The translations under genes and the position numbers were made by a program. The notes under the pieces are model-generated. The model worked only from the letters and a program-made list of their open reading frames with translations. It ran no database searches and had not been told where the DNA came from. Positions 43,382-55,438 of a stretch of DNA of 64,000 bases are shown piece by piece (position 1 is the stretch's first letter; each line of letters starts with the position of its first letter). The DNA is from Streptomyces stelliscabiei (GTDB lineage: Bacteria; Actinomycetota; Actinomycetes; Streptomycetales; Streptomycetaceae), in assembly GCF_014873495.1 (NCBI RefSeq), contig NZ_JADBGF010000001.1, positions 2,604,001 through 2,668,000 on the forward strand. The letters run 5' to 3'.

Positions 43382-44593
43382 TCAGTCCTCCAGTGCGGCG
43401 AGCCCGGGGAGCGTCTTGCCCTCGAGGTATTCGAGGGAGGCGCCACCACCGGTCGAGATGTGGCCGAATGCGTTCTCGTCGAAGCCGAGGATGCGCACGG
43501 CCGCGGCGGAGTCTCCGCCGCCGACGACCGTGAAGGCCTCGGAGTCGAGGAGTGCCTGGGCGACCGCCTTGGTGCCCTCGGCGAAATCGGGGTGTTCGAA
43601 GACGCCCATGGGGCCGTTCCAGAAGACGGTGGCGGCGTCGGCGATCTTCGAGGCGTACAGCTTGTTCGACTCCGGACCGATGTCCAGGCCCATCCGGTCG
43701 GTCGGCATGGCGTCCGCGGCGACCGCGGTGGCGTCGGCCGGGGCCTTGCTCTTCAGGTCCGGGAACCCGGGCGCGACGACGGCGTCGACGGGCAGGACCA
43801 GTTCGACACCGGTCCGCTCCGCGCGCTCCACGTACTCCTTGACGGCGTCGAGCTGGTCCTCCTGGAGGAGGGAACTGCCGATCTCGTGGCCCTGGGCCTT
43901 GAGGAAGGTGTACGCCATGCCGCCGCCGATGAGGATGCGGTCGGCCTTGCCGAGCAGCTGGTCGATGACGGCCAGCTTGTCGGAGACCTTGGCGCCGCCG
44001 AGCGCGACCACGTAGGGGCGCTGGACGTCGTCGGTGAGCTTCTTCAGGACGCCGACCTCGGTGGCGATGAGGTATCCGGCGTAGTGCGGCAGGCGGGCCG
44101 GCAGGTCGAAGACCGAGGCGTGCTTCCTGTGCACCGCGCCGAAGCCGTCGCCGACGTAGACGTCGGCGAGGGCGGCCAGCTGGTCGGCGAAGGCGCCGCG
44201 CTCGGCGTCGTCCTTGCTCGTCTCGCCGGCGTTGAAGCGCAGGTTCTCCACGACGGCGACCTGGCCGTCGCCCAGGCCCGCGACGGTGGCCGTGGCGGAC
44301 TCGCCGACGGTGTCCGTCGCGAACGCCACGTCGGCGCCCAGGAGTTCACCGAGGCGGGCGGCGGCCGGGGCGAGGGAGAAGGCCGGGTCCGGGGCGCCCT
44401 TGGGGCGGCCCAGGTGCGAGGCGACGACGACCCGCGCGCCCGCCTCGGCCAGTGCCTTGACGGTGGGCAGCACGGCGCGGATGCGGCCGTCGTCGGTGAT
44501 GGTCGTGCCGTCCAGCGGCACGTTGAGGTCGGCGCGGACGAAGACCCGCTTGCCGGCGACCGGCCCGGCGAGGAGTTCGTCGATCGTCTTCAT
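43382..44593 (-). CDS. pgk: Phosphoglycerate kinase
   Basis: This is a 403-residue glycolytic kinase making ATP from 1,3-bisphosphoglycerate. Motifs are RVFVRADLNVPLDG, VVASHLGRPKGAPDP, VALGGAKVSDKLAVIDQLL and the C-terminal GGGDSAAAVRILGF with STGGGASLEYLEGKTLPGL. ATG 44593 is standard. It is separated from gap by a strong hairpin. Confidence 0.97.
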   Translation of the reverse strand: MKTIDELLAGPVAGKRVFVRADLNVPLDGTTITDDGRIRAVLPTVKALAEAGARVVVASHLGRPKGAPDPAFSLAPAAARLGELLGADVAFATDTVGESATATVAGLGDGQVAVVENLRFNAGETSKDDAERGAFADQLAALADVYVGDGFGAVHRKHASVFDLPARLPHYAGYLIATEVGVLKKLTDDVQRPYVVALGGAKVSDKLAVIDQLLGKADRILIGGGMAYTFLKAQGHEIGSSLLQEDQLDAVKEYVERAERTGVELVLPVDAVVAPGFPDLKSKAPADATAVAADAMPTDRMGLDIGPESNKLYASKIADAATVFWNGPMGVFEHPDFAEGTKAVAQALLDSEAFTVVGGGDSAAAVRILGFDENAFGHISTGGGASLEYLEGKTLPGLAALED

Positions 44594-44657
44594 GAAAGAG
44601 GGCTCCCGAGGAGGACGTGTGGTGCTCGTGATCGTAGGAGGGCCGCTGTGTACGTGG

Positions 44658-44701
44658 GTCGGGGCCCGGGCGGCGCGTCCCTGCGCCGCACGGGCCCCGA
44701 C
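44658..44701 (-). terminator. gap terminator hairpin
   Basis: Outer arms GTCGGGGCCCG (44658-44668) and CGGGCCCCGAC (44691-44701) enclose a second stem (GCGGCGC...GCGCCGC), giving a long GC-rich hairpin between gap and pgk on the minus strand. Read-through to pgk may still occur. Confidence 0.75.
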
Positions 44702-44728
44702 GTCACACGAAGGTGCCTGCTCTGTCGG

Positions 44729-45850
<1,122 letters not shown>

Positions 45851-45864
45851 CTATACATGCCGGT

Positions 45865-45898
45865 GCGGTCCGTACTCGCCAGTAGGGGTACGGACCGC
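45865..45898. promoter_or_regulatory. Inverted repeat upstream of gap
   Basis: Perfect 10-bp arms GCGGTCCGTA (45865-45874) and TACGGACCGC (45889-45898) with a 14-base spacer lie in the 270-base gap between gap and the carboxypeptidase gene. It could be an operator for gap or a terminator-like hairpin. No regulator is assigned and the gap otherwise holds no gene. Confidence 0.4.
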
Positions 45899-46009
45899 CC
45901 TGGTTTTGCAAGGTGATTACCTTTTGAGCGGCCCCCCGATCATCTGATTCCAGACGTCCGCAAGGGCCGCTCACGAGGCCTTCTTCCAGCCGTTCGGCGC
46001 AGTCGGCGC

Positions 46010-48964
46010 TCAGTTCTTCAGAGCCGCCAGCGCCTTGCCGAGCAGTGCCTTGCGGTCGGCGGCCGCGGGGACCTGCTCCAGACCGAAGCCCAGCAGCACG
46101 GTGTCGCCCGTGGTGACCGCGCCGTAGGTCTTGAACAGTTCACCCGACAGGCCCCAGTCCTTCACCACGGCCGGGCTGCCCGCGGGCGGACCGGGAGTGC
46201 TCCAGGCACCGAGCGACGTCTCGAAGCCCTCGACCGCGCCGGCCGTGCCGCCGATGACGACGGTGGCGTTGTCGGCCAGGACGCCGCGACCGCCGGAACC
46301 GGGGTCGGTGACGTAGCTGAGCGACACCTCGACCTTCTTCCCGGCGTACGCGGACAGGTCGAACTCGACCTTCTGCCAGCCGTCCGAGGCCCCGGTGAAG
46401 CTGTTCCAGGAACCGCTGGTGCCGGTGGGCGTGCAGCCGCCGGAGCCCAGGGTCAGGTACCGCTTCAGCGCCGGGTGGCCCTGGATGAAGTACCCGGCCT
46501 CGCACTCGACGGGCACGGCGGTGGAGGTGGCGCCGCCGGCCTCCGGCAGCGTCGTCCAGTCGTCCGCCCCCACCGTGTGCGCCTCAAGGAGGGCGTGGTC
46601 ATACCCCTCCTCGGTGCTCCACAGCAGCTGGCTGCGCAGGGTGGGCCTGTCGGCCGCGCTCACCGAGGTGAGGTCGATGGTGCGGGTGAGACGGTTCCAC
46701 GCGTAGTCGGTGTGCGTGGCGGCCGCCATGGACGCGCCCTCGTACGGGCCGTACGGGTTGACGGTCCCGGGGTACTGGCCCGCTCCCGCGCTCTTGAACT
46801 GCGGGAACGTCTCCACGGACAGGGCGTCCGAGGTGACCCCGAAGGAGCCGGCCGTGTTCAGCGGGTTCCCGGGCGCGTCGCCGAGCTTGCCGCTGAAGCC
46901 GCCGAGCTTGCCGAGGCCCGCGAAGGCGGTGGCGTTGGGCAGGGAGGTGCGGCTGTAGGCGCCCAGGTAGTACTGGCTGAAGTCGTTCGACAGGGTGCCG
47001 TCGCCGAGGTCGACGGAGCCGCCGGCGCTCTCGCCCGCCTCGATCAGCTTGCCGCCCTCGTTGAGGTAGGCGCGCAGGGCGAGCTGGGTGGCGACGCCCG
47101 GACGGACGGCGCCCGTGTAGTGCACGACGGTCTTGAAGTGCTCCAGTACGCCGAGCGCGTCGGGAGCGCCCTGGGTCGCGACATCCCAGACGAGCGCCCT
47201 CTTGTTGTTGGCCTTCAGGGCGTCGACGTAGGCCTGTGTCTGGGTCGCGGTCGCGCCCTCCTCGGCGACGACGAGGATGTCGCCCTTGGGGCGTTCGGCC
47301 ACGGTGTAGGTGAAGCGCTCGCTCTTGGTGGGTTTGCCGCTCTTGGTCTCACCGGTGAACCAGACCTCGACCTTGTCGCCGGGCTCGCCCTCGCGCACCC
47401 TGGCCCGGTACTCGTCGAACCAGAGGTTGTCCTCACCGCCGAAGGTCTCGCCGCCCTTCCAGGGCTTGAGCCTCTCCTGGTACGTGGCGCCGCGGCCGTT
47501 GACCCGGTAGTTCAGCTCCTTGTCGCTCACGGATCTGCGGGCGACGACGGAGACCTCCTGCTTCTTGCCGCGCGAGTACGACGTGCCGAACGTCGCCGGG
47601 GTGAAGTCGGGGGCGTCGACGCCGACCGAGGACTTCGGCTTGTCGGGCGTGGCGGCGGACTCGGCGACGGAGAGCGCGAACGGGATGTTCTTCGCGAACT
47701 CCTGCTGGATCAGCTTCTCGTCGTCCGGGAACGTGAAGACGGAGGCGCAGTCCTCGGGCTTCCAGGCGTCGTTCGGGTCGATGTTCGACGCCGTCTGGCA
47801 GGTCGACATCTCGGGGGTGAACATCGCCGTGCCGTTGACGTTGGCCGCGTGGCCGTCCGCCTCACCGTTGGTGGTGTACAGCTCGGAGGAGAGCTGGGGG
47901 TGGTAGCCGGGGACCGCGGGGTTCTCCGGGGTGCCGGCCAGCGACTTGTAGAGCACGTCGTCCGGGCTGGGCGTGGCCACCTGCCAGCCGACCCCGTAGA
48001 GGATGAGTTCGGCGGCCGAGTGGTAGTTGATGCCGTACTCGAAGCCGATGCGCTTCTCGAAGGCGTCCAGGGCCTTGGTCTCGGGCTCCGAGCCGGGGCC
48101 GCCGCCGCGGTAGGTCTCGCTGGTGGGGAACGGGGACGAGCCCTCGTTGTCGTAGCCCCACTTGTAGGCGAAGTTGCGGTTGAGGTCGACGCCGTCGCCG
48201 ACGGTGATGGCGTTGTCGCCGTTGACGTCCCGCAGGTTCTTGCGCCACTGGCGGTTGGCGGCGTCACGGTGGGTGAAGTCGTAGCCGTCCGGGTTGGCGG
48301 AGATCACGAACCACAGCTCGGTGGAGTCGACGATCTTCTTGATCCGCTTGTCCGTCTTGTAGTTGTCCAGGTAGTGGTGCATGAGGCGCCGGGTCATCTC
48401 CGGCGTGATCCACTCGCGCGCGTGCTGGTTGGACATGTACAGCACGGACGGCTTGGCGCCGTCCTTGGTCTTCTTCGCGTCCTTGGTCAGCTTCAGGGCG
48501 AGGATGTCCTGGCCCTGGAGGGACTTGCCGAGGGAGACCACCTTGGTCAGGGACGGGTTCTCCTGCCCCGTCCGCAGGATCTCCTCCTTGATGTTCCCGG
48601 CTCCGCTGTAGGGGCGGTAGACCCCGTCGGCGGCGGCGTCCACACGCGCCTCCGCCTTACGCGTGAGCTGGTGCTCCTTCAGCTTGACGCCCTGCTCCTC
48701 CAGGGCGTCCGCCTGTTTGTCGGTGAGGTAGACCTCGACCGACGCGGTGCCCTTCTCGGGTGCCTGCTCGCTGAGTTCGTGACCGTCCTGCCCGGCGGCG
48801 AGCAGCAGCGGTATCTGCTTCTTCGTCACCTCGGCCCGGAAGACCTTGACTTCGTCGGTGTCGGAGCCGTCGTTCTCGGCGGCCTGGGCCAGCGGCGCGA
48901 GTCCCGCGCCACCGCCCAGCAGGAGTGCGCCGGTGGCGAGGATCGATCTCGCTCTTCGTCTCAT
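46010..48964 (-). CDS. Secreted M14 zinc carboxypeptidase
   Basis: This is a 984-residue exported protein. The signal peptide is MRRRARSILATGALLLGGGA with a LAQAA cleavage region. After a propeptide-like section comes the M14 domain: zinc ligands in NQHAREWITPE (HxxE) and NYHSAAELILYG, substrate motif DLNRNF, and catalytic Glu in MFTPEMST. The remaining half holds several beta-rich regions (GRGATYQERL, YTGAVRPGVATQLAL, an immune-inhibitor-like C-terminal domain). It probably degrades peptides outside the cell. No membrane anchor is seen at the C-terminus. Confidence 0.92.
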   Translation of the reverse strand: MRRRARSILATGALLLGGGAGLAPLAQAAENDGSDTDEVKVFRAEVTKKQIPLLLAAGQDGHELSEQAPEKGTASVEVYLTDKQADALEEQGVKLKEHQLTRKAEARVDAAADGVYRPYSGAGNIKEEILRTGQENPSLTKVVSLGKSLQGQDILALKLTKDAKKTKDGAKPSVLYMSNQHAREWITPEMTRRLMHHYLDNYKTDKRIKKIVDSTELWFVISANPDGYDFTHRDAANRQWRKNLRDVNGDNAITVGDGVDLNRNFAYKWGYDNEGSSPFPTSETYRGGGPGSEPETKALDAFEKRIGFEYGINYHSAAELILYGVGWQVATPSPDDVLYKSLAGTPENPAVPGYHPQLSSELYTTNGEADGHAANVNGTAMFTPEMSTCQTASNIDPNDAWKPEDCASVFTFPDDEKLIQQEFAKNIPFALSVAESAATPDKPKSSVGVDAPDFTPATFGTSYSRGKKQEVSVVARRSVSDKELNYRVNGRGATYQERLKPWKGGETFGGEDNLWFDEYRARVREGEPGDKVEVWFTGETKSGKPTKSERFTYTVAERPKGDILVVAEEGATATQTQAYVDALKANNKRALVWDVATQGAPDALGVLEHFKTVVHYTGAVRPGVATQLALRAYLNEGGKLIEAGESAGGSVDLGDGTLSNDFSQYYLGAYSRTSLPNATAFAGLGKLGGFSGKLGDAPGNPLNTAGSFGVTSDALSVETFPQFKSAGAGQYPGTVNPYGPYEGASMAAATHTDYAWNRLTRTIDLTSVSAADRPTLRSQLLWSTEEGYDHALLEAHTVGADDWTTLPEAGGATSTAVPVECEAGYFIQGHPALKRYLTLGSGGCTPTGTSGSWNSFTGASDGWQKVEFDLSAYAGKKVEVSLSYVTDPGSGGRGVLADNATVVIGGTAGAVEGFETSLGAWSTPGPPAGSPAVVKDWGLSGELFKTYGAVTTGDTVLLGFGLEQVPAAADRKALLGKALAALKN

Positions 48965-49080
48965 GAGCCCCCCTTGCGTGGTTCGCCCCAGTAGCGAACA
49001 GACGCCAGGCTCATGTCAGATCTGGGCCAAGTCAAGGAGGCGACACAGGCCAATCACGGAATTCACGCGGAAAGCAGAAA

Positions 49081-49118
49081 GCCGGTGCCGACATGCACAA
49101 GTGGCCGTCGGCACCGGC
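49081..49118 (-). terminator. whiA operon terminator
   Basis: Perfect 12-bp arms GCCGGTGCCGAC (49081-49092) and GTCGGCACCGGC (49107-49118) lie about 25 bases past the whiA stop on the minus strand and upstream of the carboxypeptidase gene. Confidence 0.8.
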
Positions 49119-49142
49119 GAGTTGAGCCTTCCCGGCGATCTG

Positions 49143-50126
49143 TCACCCCACCAGGTTTTCGGCCATCTCCTCGGTGATGCTGGCCTCGGTGCCCGGGATG
49201 CCGAGGTCCGACGCGCGCTTGTCGGCCATGGCCAGCAGACGGCGGATCCGGCCCGCGACGGCGTCCTTGGTGAGCGGCGGGTCGGCGAGCGCGCCCAGCT
49301 CCTCCAGGGAGGCCTGCTTGTGCTCCATGCGCAGCCGCCCCGCGGCCGCGAGGTGCTCGGGGACGTCGTCGGCGAGGATCTCCAGGGCACGGCCCACGCG
49401 GGCGCCGGCGGCGACGGCGGCACGGGCCGAGCGGCGCAGGTTGGCGTCGTCGAAGTTGGCGAGCCGGTTCGCCGTAGCCCGGACCTCGCGGCGCATCCGC
49501 CGCTCCTCCCACGCCAGCACGGACTCGTGGGCGCCGAGGCGGGTCAGGAGCGCGCCGATCGCGTCCCCGTCCCGGACGACCACCCGGTCCACGCCCCGTA
49601 CCTCGCGGGCCTTCGCCGCGATCGACAACCGGCGGGCGGCGCCGACCAGCGCGAGCGCCGCCTCCGGGCCCGGGCAGGTCACCTCCAGGGAGGACGAGCG
49701 GCCGGGCTCGGTGAGCGAGCCGTGGGCCAGGAAGGCACCACGCCAGGCCGCCTCGGCGTCACAGGTGGCGCCGGAGACGACCTGCGGGGGAAGGCCCCGG
49801 ATGGGGCGGCCGCGGCCGTCCACCAGACCGGTCTGCCGGGCCAGCTGGTCGCCGCCCGCCACCACGCGTACGACATAGCGCGAGCCTCTGCGCAGGCCGC
49901 CGGGCGCCATCACGATCAGTTCGGAGCTGTGGCCGAAGATCTCCAGGATGTCCCGCTTGAGTCTGCGGGCCGCCATCGCGGTGTCCAGCTCCGCCTCGAT
50001 CACGATGCGTCCGCTCACCAGGTGCAGCCCGCCCGCGAACCGCAGGATCGCCGAGACCTCCGCCTTTCTGCAGCAGGTCCGGGTGACGGGTAGCCGGGAG
50101 ATCTCGTCCTTCACCGCTGCCGTCAT
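49143..50126 (-). CDS. whiA: WhiA sporulation regulator
   Basis: This is a 327-residue regulator needed, with WhiB, for septation of Streptomyces aerial hyphae. The N-terminal degenerate LAGLIDADG-like domain starts [20 protein letters not shown]; the C-terminal HTH region contains [20 protein letters not shown] and [19 protein letters not shown] chose ATG 50126 because it overlaps the upstream yvcK stop (ATGA); another ATG lies two codons earlier. It ends a uvrC-rapZ-yvcK-whiA operon. Confidence 0.96.
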   Translation of the reverse strand: MTAAVKDEISRLPVTRTCCRKAEVSAILRFAGGLHLVSGRIVIEAELDTAMAARRLKRDILEIFGHSSELIVMAPGGLRRGSRYVVRVVAGGDQLARQTGLVDGRGRPIRGLPPQVVSGATCDAEAAWRGAFLAHGSLTEPGRSSSLEVTCPGPEAALALVGAARRLSIAAKAREVRGVDRVVVRDGDAIGALLTRLGAHESVLAWEERRMRREVRATANRLANFDDANLRRSARAAVAAGARVGRALEILADDVPEHLAAAGRLRMEHKQASLEELGALADPPLTKDAVAGRIRRLLAMADKRASDLGIPGTEASITEEMAENLVG

Positions 50127-51202
50127 CGCCATGGGCCGATCCTTCCATGCATCCGAAAAATACGGTCGTACGCGGCGGCCAACAGCTCCGGGTCGTGCCG
50201 CGGAGATCCGTCGGGCCGGGCCACCGGCGCCAGCTCGACCGCGGCGCCGAACCGTTTGGCGGCGTCGGTCAGGGAGTCGCGGTCGGGCACGGCGGCCTCG
50301 TCGGCCAGCACCACGTCCAGGGCGAGTTTAGGGGCGTGTCGTGCCAAAACCTCCAAATGACGCTGCGGGGAGAAGCCATCGGTTTCTCCGGGCTGCGGTG
50401 CGAGGTTCAGCGACAGCACGAGCCGGGCCTTGGTCTCGGTGAGCGCGTCGAGCAGCTCGGGCACGAGCAGGTGCGGGATCACCGAGGAGAACCAGGAGCC
50501 GGGGCCGAGCACCACCCAGTCGGCGTCGCGGACCGCCGCGACGGCCTCGGGCACGGCGGGCGGGTCGTGCGGCACGACGTGCACGGACTGCACCTCACCG
50601 GGGGTGAGTGCGACGGTCGCCTGCCCCCGGACCGTCTCGACGTCGTCCGGGCGCGCCGGATCGTGCCCCTTGACCAGGGCCTGGAGCTCCAGCGGTACGG
50701 CCGACATGGGCAGCACCCGGCCCTGGGCCCCCAGCAGCCTGCCCACCAGGTCGAGGGCCTGGACATGGTCGCCGAGCTGTTCCCACAGGGCGACGATCAG
50801 CAGATTGCCGACCGCGTGTTCGTGCAGGTCGCCCTGGGACTGGAAGCGGTGCTGGATGACACGGGCCCAGGTCTGGCCCCAGTCGTCGTCGCCGCACAAC
50901 GCGGCCAGCGCCTTGCGCAGGTCGCCGGGCGGCAGGACGCCCAGCTCGTCCCGCAGGCGTCCGCTGGAGCCGCCGTCGTCGGCGACGGTGACCACGGCGG
51001 TGAGGTCGCCGGTGATCCGGCGCAGGGCGGCGAGCGAGGCGGACAGGCCCATGCCGCCGCCGAGCGCGACGACCTTGGGCTGGGCTCCCCGGCGGCGCGG
51101 CCGGGCCCCGCGGGCCTCGACGGGCCTGTCCGCACGGCCCTCCGGGGCGACCCGGCGCAGTCTGCTCAGCCTGCTCAGCCGGGACGAGGTGGGTCCGGTC
51201 AC
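50123..51202 (-). CDS. YvcK/MgfK-family gluconeogenesis factor
   Basis: This is a 359-residue UDP-sugar-binding-type protein of the YvcK (CofD-like) family, linked in other bacteria to carbon source control and cell shape. The family core starts [19 protein letters not shown] and contains [18 protein letters not shown] and the late [20 protein letters not shown]. The first 45 residues are Arg-rich and less conserved. GTG 51202 overlaps the rapZ stop (GTGA). It sits in the widely conserved rapZ-yvcK-whiA block. Confidence 0.93.
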   Translation of the reverse strand: MTGPTSSRLSRLSRLRRVAPEGRADRPVEARGARPRRRGAQPKVVALGGGMGLSASLAALRRITGDLTAVVTVADDGGSSGRLRDELGVLPPGDLRKALAALCGDDDWGQTWARVIQHRFQSQGDLHEHAVGNLLIVALWEQLGDHVQALDLVGRLLGAQGRVLPMSAVPLELQALVKGHDPARPDDVETVRGQATVALTPGEVQSVHVVPHDPPAVPEAVAAVRDADWVVLGPGSWFSSVIPHLLVPELLDALTETKARLVLSLNLAPQPGETDGFSPQRHLEVLARHAPKLALDVVLADEAAVPDRDSLTDAAKRFGAAVELAPVARPDGSPRHDPELLAAAYDRIFRMHGRIGPWR

Positions 51203-52266
51203 TCGCGCCCCATGTCCCGGTGCACGACGACGGTCTCGACGCCCTGGGAGGCGAGGCGGGCGGCTAGCTTCTCGGAGGTGGCGACCGAGCGGTGCTTGCC
51301 GCCGGTGCAGCCGACCGCGATGGTCACGTACCGCTTGCCCTCGCGGCGGTAGCCGGCGGCGATCATCTGCAGCAGCTCGGTGTAGCGGTCGAGGAACTCC
51401 TTGGCGCCGGGCTGGTTGAAGACGTACGCGGAGACCTCCTCGTTGAGTCCGGTGAAGGGGCGTTCCGGGACCCAGTGGGGGTTCGGCAGGAAGCGCATGT
51501 CCACGACCAGGTCGGCGTCGACCGGGAGGCCGTACTTGAAGCCGAAGGACATGACGGTGGCCCGCAGCTCGGGCTCCTCCTCGCCGGCGAACTGGGCGTC
51601 CATCTTGGCGCGCAGCTCGTGCACGTTCAGGCTGGAGGTGTCGATGACCAGGTCGGCGTCGCCGCGCAGCTCGCGCAGCAGTTCCCGCTCGGCGGCGATG
51701 CCGTCGGTGATGCGGCCGTCGCCCTGGAGGGGGTGCGGGCGGCGGACCGACTCGAAGCGGCGCACGAGGGCGTCGTCGGAGGACTCCAGGAAGACGATGC
51801 GCCGGGTGACGTGCTTGGTCTCCAGGTCCGCGAGGGAGTCGCGGAGGTTGTCGAAGAAGCGGCGGCCGCGGACGTCGACGACGACCGCGATCCGGGCCAC
51901 GTTCCCCTGGGAGCGGGCGCCGAGTTCCACCATGGTGGGGATCAGCGCGGGTGGCAGGTTGTCGACGACGAACCAGCCGAGGTCCTCCAGACACTTGGCG
52001 GCCGTGGACCGTCCGGCGCCGGACATGCCGGAGATGATGACCAGCTCGGGGATGGCCGCCTCGGGGACCCCGGCTGTTTCGATGCCCGTACTCACGTGTG
52101 CTCCGTCTTCCTGTGGCGCTGGGTGCTGCGGGGTTCCGTCGCCCACCGCGCTGTGGGCCTCCCCGCGCTCCGCCGTGTGCTCGTGGTGCTGCTCTTCCGG
52201 ACGCTCCGGGGGCCCCGGGAGTTCTGTGGGCTCCGGGAGTTCCGGTCGTTCGTCGTGCTCGGTCAT
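51199..52266 (-). CDS. rapZ: RapZ-family nucleotide-binding protein
   Basis: This is a 355-residue P-loop protein. Walker A is [18 protein letters not shown] and the C-terminal domain has [24 protein letters not shown] and [15 protein letters not shown], typical of RapZ (formerly YvcJ). RapZ binds nucleotides or RNA and, in enterobacteria, controls glucosamine 6-phosphate synthase through small RNAs; its role in Streptomyces is not settled. About 60 acidic Pro/Glu/His-rich residues precede the domain; a GTG at 52095 would remove them. ATG 52266 overlaps the uvrC stop, favouring the long form. Confidence 0.9.
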   Translation of the reverse strand: MTEHDERPELPEPTELPGPPERPEEQHHEHTAERGEAHSAVGDGTPQHPAPQEDGAHVSTGIETAGVPEAAIPELVIISGMSGAGRSTAAKCLEDLGWFVVDNLPPALIPTMVELGARSQGNVARIAVVVDVRGRRFFDNLRDSLADLETKHVTRRIVFLESSDDALVRRFESVRRPHPLQGDGRITDGIAAERELLRELRGDADLVIDTSSLNVHELRAKMDAQFAGEEEPELRATVMSFGFKYGLPVDADLVVDMRFLPNPHWVPERPFTGLNEEVSAYVFNQPGAKEFLDRYTELLQMIAAGYRREGKRYVTIAVGCTGGKHRSVATSEKLAARLASQGVETVVVHRDMGRE

Positions 52267-54347
52267 GTCTCCTGCCCTCGCCGCCGGTCCGGGGCGCCCG
52301 CGGCCACGGGCTCCCCAGAGGGGTCCGCCGTCGTACCGGGCTCCTCTTCCTCCATGATCTCTCCAGTGGCCGTGTTCACGGCGGGCGCGGCCGGAGCCGC
52401 CTCGGCGAGGGCCACGGCGATGGTCTCGGCCGTCTTGCGGCCTATGCCGGGGACCTCGCAGATCTGGTCGATCGTCGCGGAGCGCAGCTTCTTCAGCGAG
52501 CCGAAGTGTTTCAGCAGGGCCTGCTTGCGAGCGTCCCCGAGGCCGGGCACGTCGTCCAAGGGGCTCGCCCGGAAACGCTTGGCGCGTTTGGCGCGCTGGT
52601 AGGTGATGGCGAAGCGGTGGGCCTCGTCGCGTACCCGCTGCAGGAGGTACAGGCCCTCGCTGCTGCGGGGCAGGACCACCGGGTCGTCCTCGCCCGGCAC
52701 CCAGACCTCCTCCAGGCGCTTGGCGAGGCCGCAGACGGCGATGTCGTCGATGCCCAGCTCGTCGAGCGCCCGCCGGGCGGCGGCGACCTGCGGCTGCCCG
52801 CCGTCGACGACGACGAGCTGGGGCGGGTAGGCGAACCGCTTGGGGCGGCCGTCCTCCTCGGTGAAGGCGTTCGGGTCGTCGCCCGCGTCCCCGTCCTCCT
52901 CGACCCACTCGCCCGTCTTCTCCTTCTCCGCGAGGTAGCGCCGGAAGCGGCGGGCGATGACCTCGTGCATGGAGCGGACGTCGTCCTGGCCCTCGCCGTG
53001 CCAGACCTGCGTGTCCCCGACCCGGCCCTTGATCTGGAAGCGGCGGTACTCGCTCTTGCGGGCCAGTCCGTCCTCGAAGACGACCATGGAGGCCACGACG
53101 TCGTCCCCCTGGAGGTGGGAGATGTCGTAGCACTCGATCCGCAGGGGGGCGCTGTCCAGGTCGAGGGCCTCGGCGATCTCCTCCAGCGCGCGGGAGCGGG
53201 TCGTGAGGTCGGAGGCCCGCTTGGTCTTGTGCAGGACGAGCGACTGCTGGGCGTTGCGTGCGACGGTCTCCATGAGCGCCTTCTTGTCGCCGCGCTGCGG
53301 GATGCGCAGGGAGACGCCCGCCCCGCGGCGGCCGGTGAGCCACTCCTGGACGGGTCCGACGGGGTCGGGCAGCGCCGGGACCAGGACCTCCTTGGGCACG
53401 GAGTCGCCGGTCTCCTCGCCGTAGAGCTGCTGGAGCGCGTGTTCGACGAGGTCACCGGTGGTGACGGCCTCGACCTTGTCGGTGACCCAGCCGCGCTGTC
53501 CGCGCACCCGTCCGCCGCGAACGTGGAAGATCTGGACGGCCGCCTCCAGCTCGTCCTCGGCGACCGCGATCAGGTCGGCGTCGGTCGCGTCGGCGAGCAC
53601 GACCGCGTTCTTCTCCATGGCCTTCTTCAGGGCCTCGATGTCGTCCCGCAGCCGGGCGGCCCGCTCGTACTCCATGTCCTCGGCCGCGTCCGTCATCCGC
53701 TTCTCCAGACGGCGGATGTACGTGCCGGTGCGCCCCGCCATGAAGTCGCTGAACTCGTCGGCCAGTTCGCGGTGGTCCTCGGCGGAGATCCGCTCGACGC
53801 AGGGCGCCGAGCACTTGCCGATGTAGCCGAGCAGACAGGGCCGGCCGGTGCGGGCCGCGTTCTTGAACACCCCGGCCGAGCAGGTGCGTACGGGGAAGAC
53901 GCGCAGCAGCAGGTCGACCGTGTCCCGGATCGCCCACGCGTGCGCGTACGGCCCGAAGTACCGCACGCCCTTCTTCTTGTGACCGCGCATCACCTGCACG
54001 CGCGGGTACTGCTCGTTCATCGTGACCGCGAGGTACGGATAGCTCTTGTCGTCGCGGTACTTGACGTTGAACCGGGGGTCGAACTCCTTGATCCAGGAGT
54101 ACTCCAGCTGCAGCGCCTCGACCTCCGTGGACACGACGGTCCACTCCACGGAGGCGGCCGTGGTGACCATCGTGCGGGTGCGCGGGTGGAGGCCGGTCAG
54201 GTCCTGGAAGTAGTTGGCCAGGCGCTGACGCAGGCTCTTCGCCTTCCCGACGTAGATCACCCGGCGGTGCTCGTCACGGAACTTGTACACCCCGGGAGAG
54301 TCCGGGATCTGCCCCGGGCTGGGGCGGTAGCTGGAGGGATCGGCCAT
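52263..54347 (-). CDS. uvrC: UvrC excinuclease subunit
   Basis: This is a 694-residue nuclease of the UvrABC repair complex making both incisions near DNA damage. It has an N-terminal GIY-YIG domain ([21 protein letters not shown]), a UVR region ([20 protein letters not shown]), the C-terminal RNase H-like domain ([20 protein letters not shown]) and a helix-hairpin-helix end ([19 protein letters not shown]). I chose ATG 54347; an ATG ten codons upstream is possible. A C-terminal tail of about 35 residues is low-complexity. Confidence 0.96.
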   Translation of the reverse strand: MADPSSYRPSPGQIPDSPGVYKFRDEHRRVIYVGKAKSLRQRLANYFQDLTGLHPRTRTMVTTAASVEWTVVSTEVEALQLEYSWIKEFDPRFNVKYRDDKSYPYLAVTMNEQYPRVQVMRGHKKKGVRYFGPYAHAWAIRDTVDLLLRVFPVRTCSAGVFKNAARTGRPCLLGYIGKCSAPCVERISAEDHRELADEFSDFMAGRTGTYIRRLEKRMTDAAEDMEYERAARLRDDIEALKKAMEKNAVVLADATDADLIAVAEDELEAAVQIFHVRGGRVRGQRGWVTDKVEAVTTGDLVEHALQQLYGEETGDSVPKEVLVPALPDPVGPVQEWLTGRRGAGVSLRIPQRGDKKALMETVARNAQQSLVLHKTKRASDLTTRSRALEEIAEALDLDSAPLRIECYDISHLQGDDVVASMVVFEDGLARKSEYRRFQIKGRVGDTQVWHGEGQDDVRSMHEVIARRFRRYLAEKEKTGEWVEEDGDAGDDPNAFTEEDGRPKRFAYPPQLVVVDGGQPQVAAARRALDELGIDDIAVCGLAKRLEEVWVPGEDDPVVLPRSSEGLYLLQRVRDEAHRFAITYQRAKRAKRFRASPLDDVPGLGDARKQALLKHFGSLKKLRSATIDQICEVPGIGRKTAETIAVALAEAAPAAPAVNTATGEIMEEEEPGTTADPSGEPVAAGAPDRRRGQET

Positions 54348-54431
54348 GCTCCACACCCTACTGGCGGGGAGTGACAACCCGGGGGCCCTGTGGACGGAGC
54401 GCAGCGGCCGGAGGGCACCGCGCCCCGGGCT

Positions 54432-55103
54432 CTAACGCGTCTCCAGGAACGTCAGCACCGCCAGGACCCGCCGGTGGTCGTCCGGCTCCTCGGGCAGCCG
54501 CAGTTTCCCGAGGATGCTGCGCACATGCTTCTCGACGGTCCCCTCGGTCACCCACAGCCGACGGCCGATGCCCGAGTTGGACCGCCCCTCCGCCATCAGG
54601 CCGAGGACCTCTCGCTCACGATTGCTGAGCATCGACAGCGGATCGTCACGGCGCTGCGCCGCCACCAGCTCCTGCACCAGCGAGGGGTCGACCACCGACC
54701 CTCCCCGGCGGATGCGGTCCAGGGTCTCCAGGAACTCGTCCACGACCGTGATCCGGCTCTTGAGCAGATACCCGATGCTGCGCCCGCCGGCCAGCAGCTC
54801 CAGGGCGTCCTCGACCTCGACGAACGCCGACAGGACCAGGATCCCGACCGACGGATACCGCTCCCGGATGGTGCCGGCGGCCTTCAGCCCCTCCGTGGAC
54901 TGCGTCGGCGGCATCCGGATGTCGACGATCGCGATGTCCGGCAGCTCCGTCTCGACGAGGTCCATGAGCCCGTCGGCGTCGCCCGCCTGGCCCGCCACCT
55001 CGTAGCCGACGCGCTCGCACAGGCTCGCCAGCCCCTCCCGCAGCAGCACGTCGTCGTCCGCGAGCACCACCCGTCCGCGCACCGGATGCTGATCGGCCTC
55101 CAT
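54432..55103 (-). CDS. NarL/FixJ-type response regulator
   Basis: This is a 223-residue response regulator. The receiver starts RVVLADDDVLLREGLASL; the phospho-acceptor is Asp61 in DIAIVDIRMPP. The C-terminal LuxR-type HTH is LSNREREVLGLMAEGRSNSG through GTVEKHVRSILGKL. ATG 55103 has GGGGGAGG about 9 bases upstream. The frame stays open back to a GTG at 55442 that overlaps the kinase stop; the extra 113 residues show no domain, so the short form is favoured. Its partner is the sensor kinase 335 bases upstream. Confidence 0.9.
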   Translation of the reverse strand: MEADQHPVRGRVVLADDDVLLREGLASLCERVGYEVAGQAGDADGLMDLVETELPDIAIVDIRMPPTQSTEGLKAAGTIRERYPSVGILVLSAFVEVEDALELLAGGRSIGYLLKSRITVVDEFLETLDRIRRGGSVVDPSLVQELVAAQRRDDPLSMLSNREREVLGLMAEGRSNSGIGRRLWVTEGTVEKHVRSILGKLRLPEEPDDHRRVLAVLTFLETR

Positions 55104-55438
55104 GGTCTCGGCCTCCCCCTTGCCCGACCTGTCCCGTTCGTCTCGACAGCCTGCCTGAACACGGGTCTTACGGCTAGCCGGAAGCCTAGTTGGGGGAGGG
55201 CCGTGAAGACACCTGAACGTCTGTCCGCCATGCTCGCAGATGTGCGGCCGCGGGTGGACCGGCGCCTCCGACGGGAGACGGCGAGTCATCCGCCCTGCCC
55301 CGGGACCGGACGGCCGTCTCCGCCGTCCGATTCGGCCGCCCGGAACGTACGCCCGTACCGAGTCCCGAACTCCCCCCTTTGAACGGGCCTCACCGCGTAC
55401 GCTTCGGGCGGTCACACACGTCATGCACGTCGCACACG
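55104..55438 (-). promoter_or_regulatory. Gap between kinase and response regulator genes
   Basis: This 335-base gap probably carries a separate promoter for the response regulator. It contains GCTAGCCGGAA (55173-55183), also present in the 61057-61259 control region, and CACACGTCA-type repeats near 55412-55440. No gene is supported, apart from the possible long N-terminal version of the regulator. Confidence 0.45.

Noticed and set aside
46475..48994. An 839-codon open frame on the plus strand
   Set aside because: Antisense to the M14 carboxypeptidase, which has a signal peptide and complete zinc motifs.
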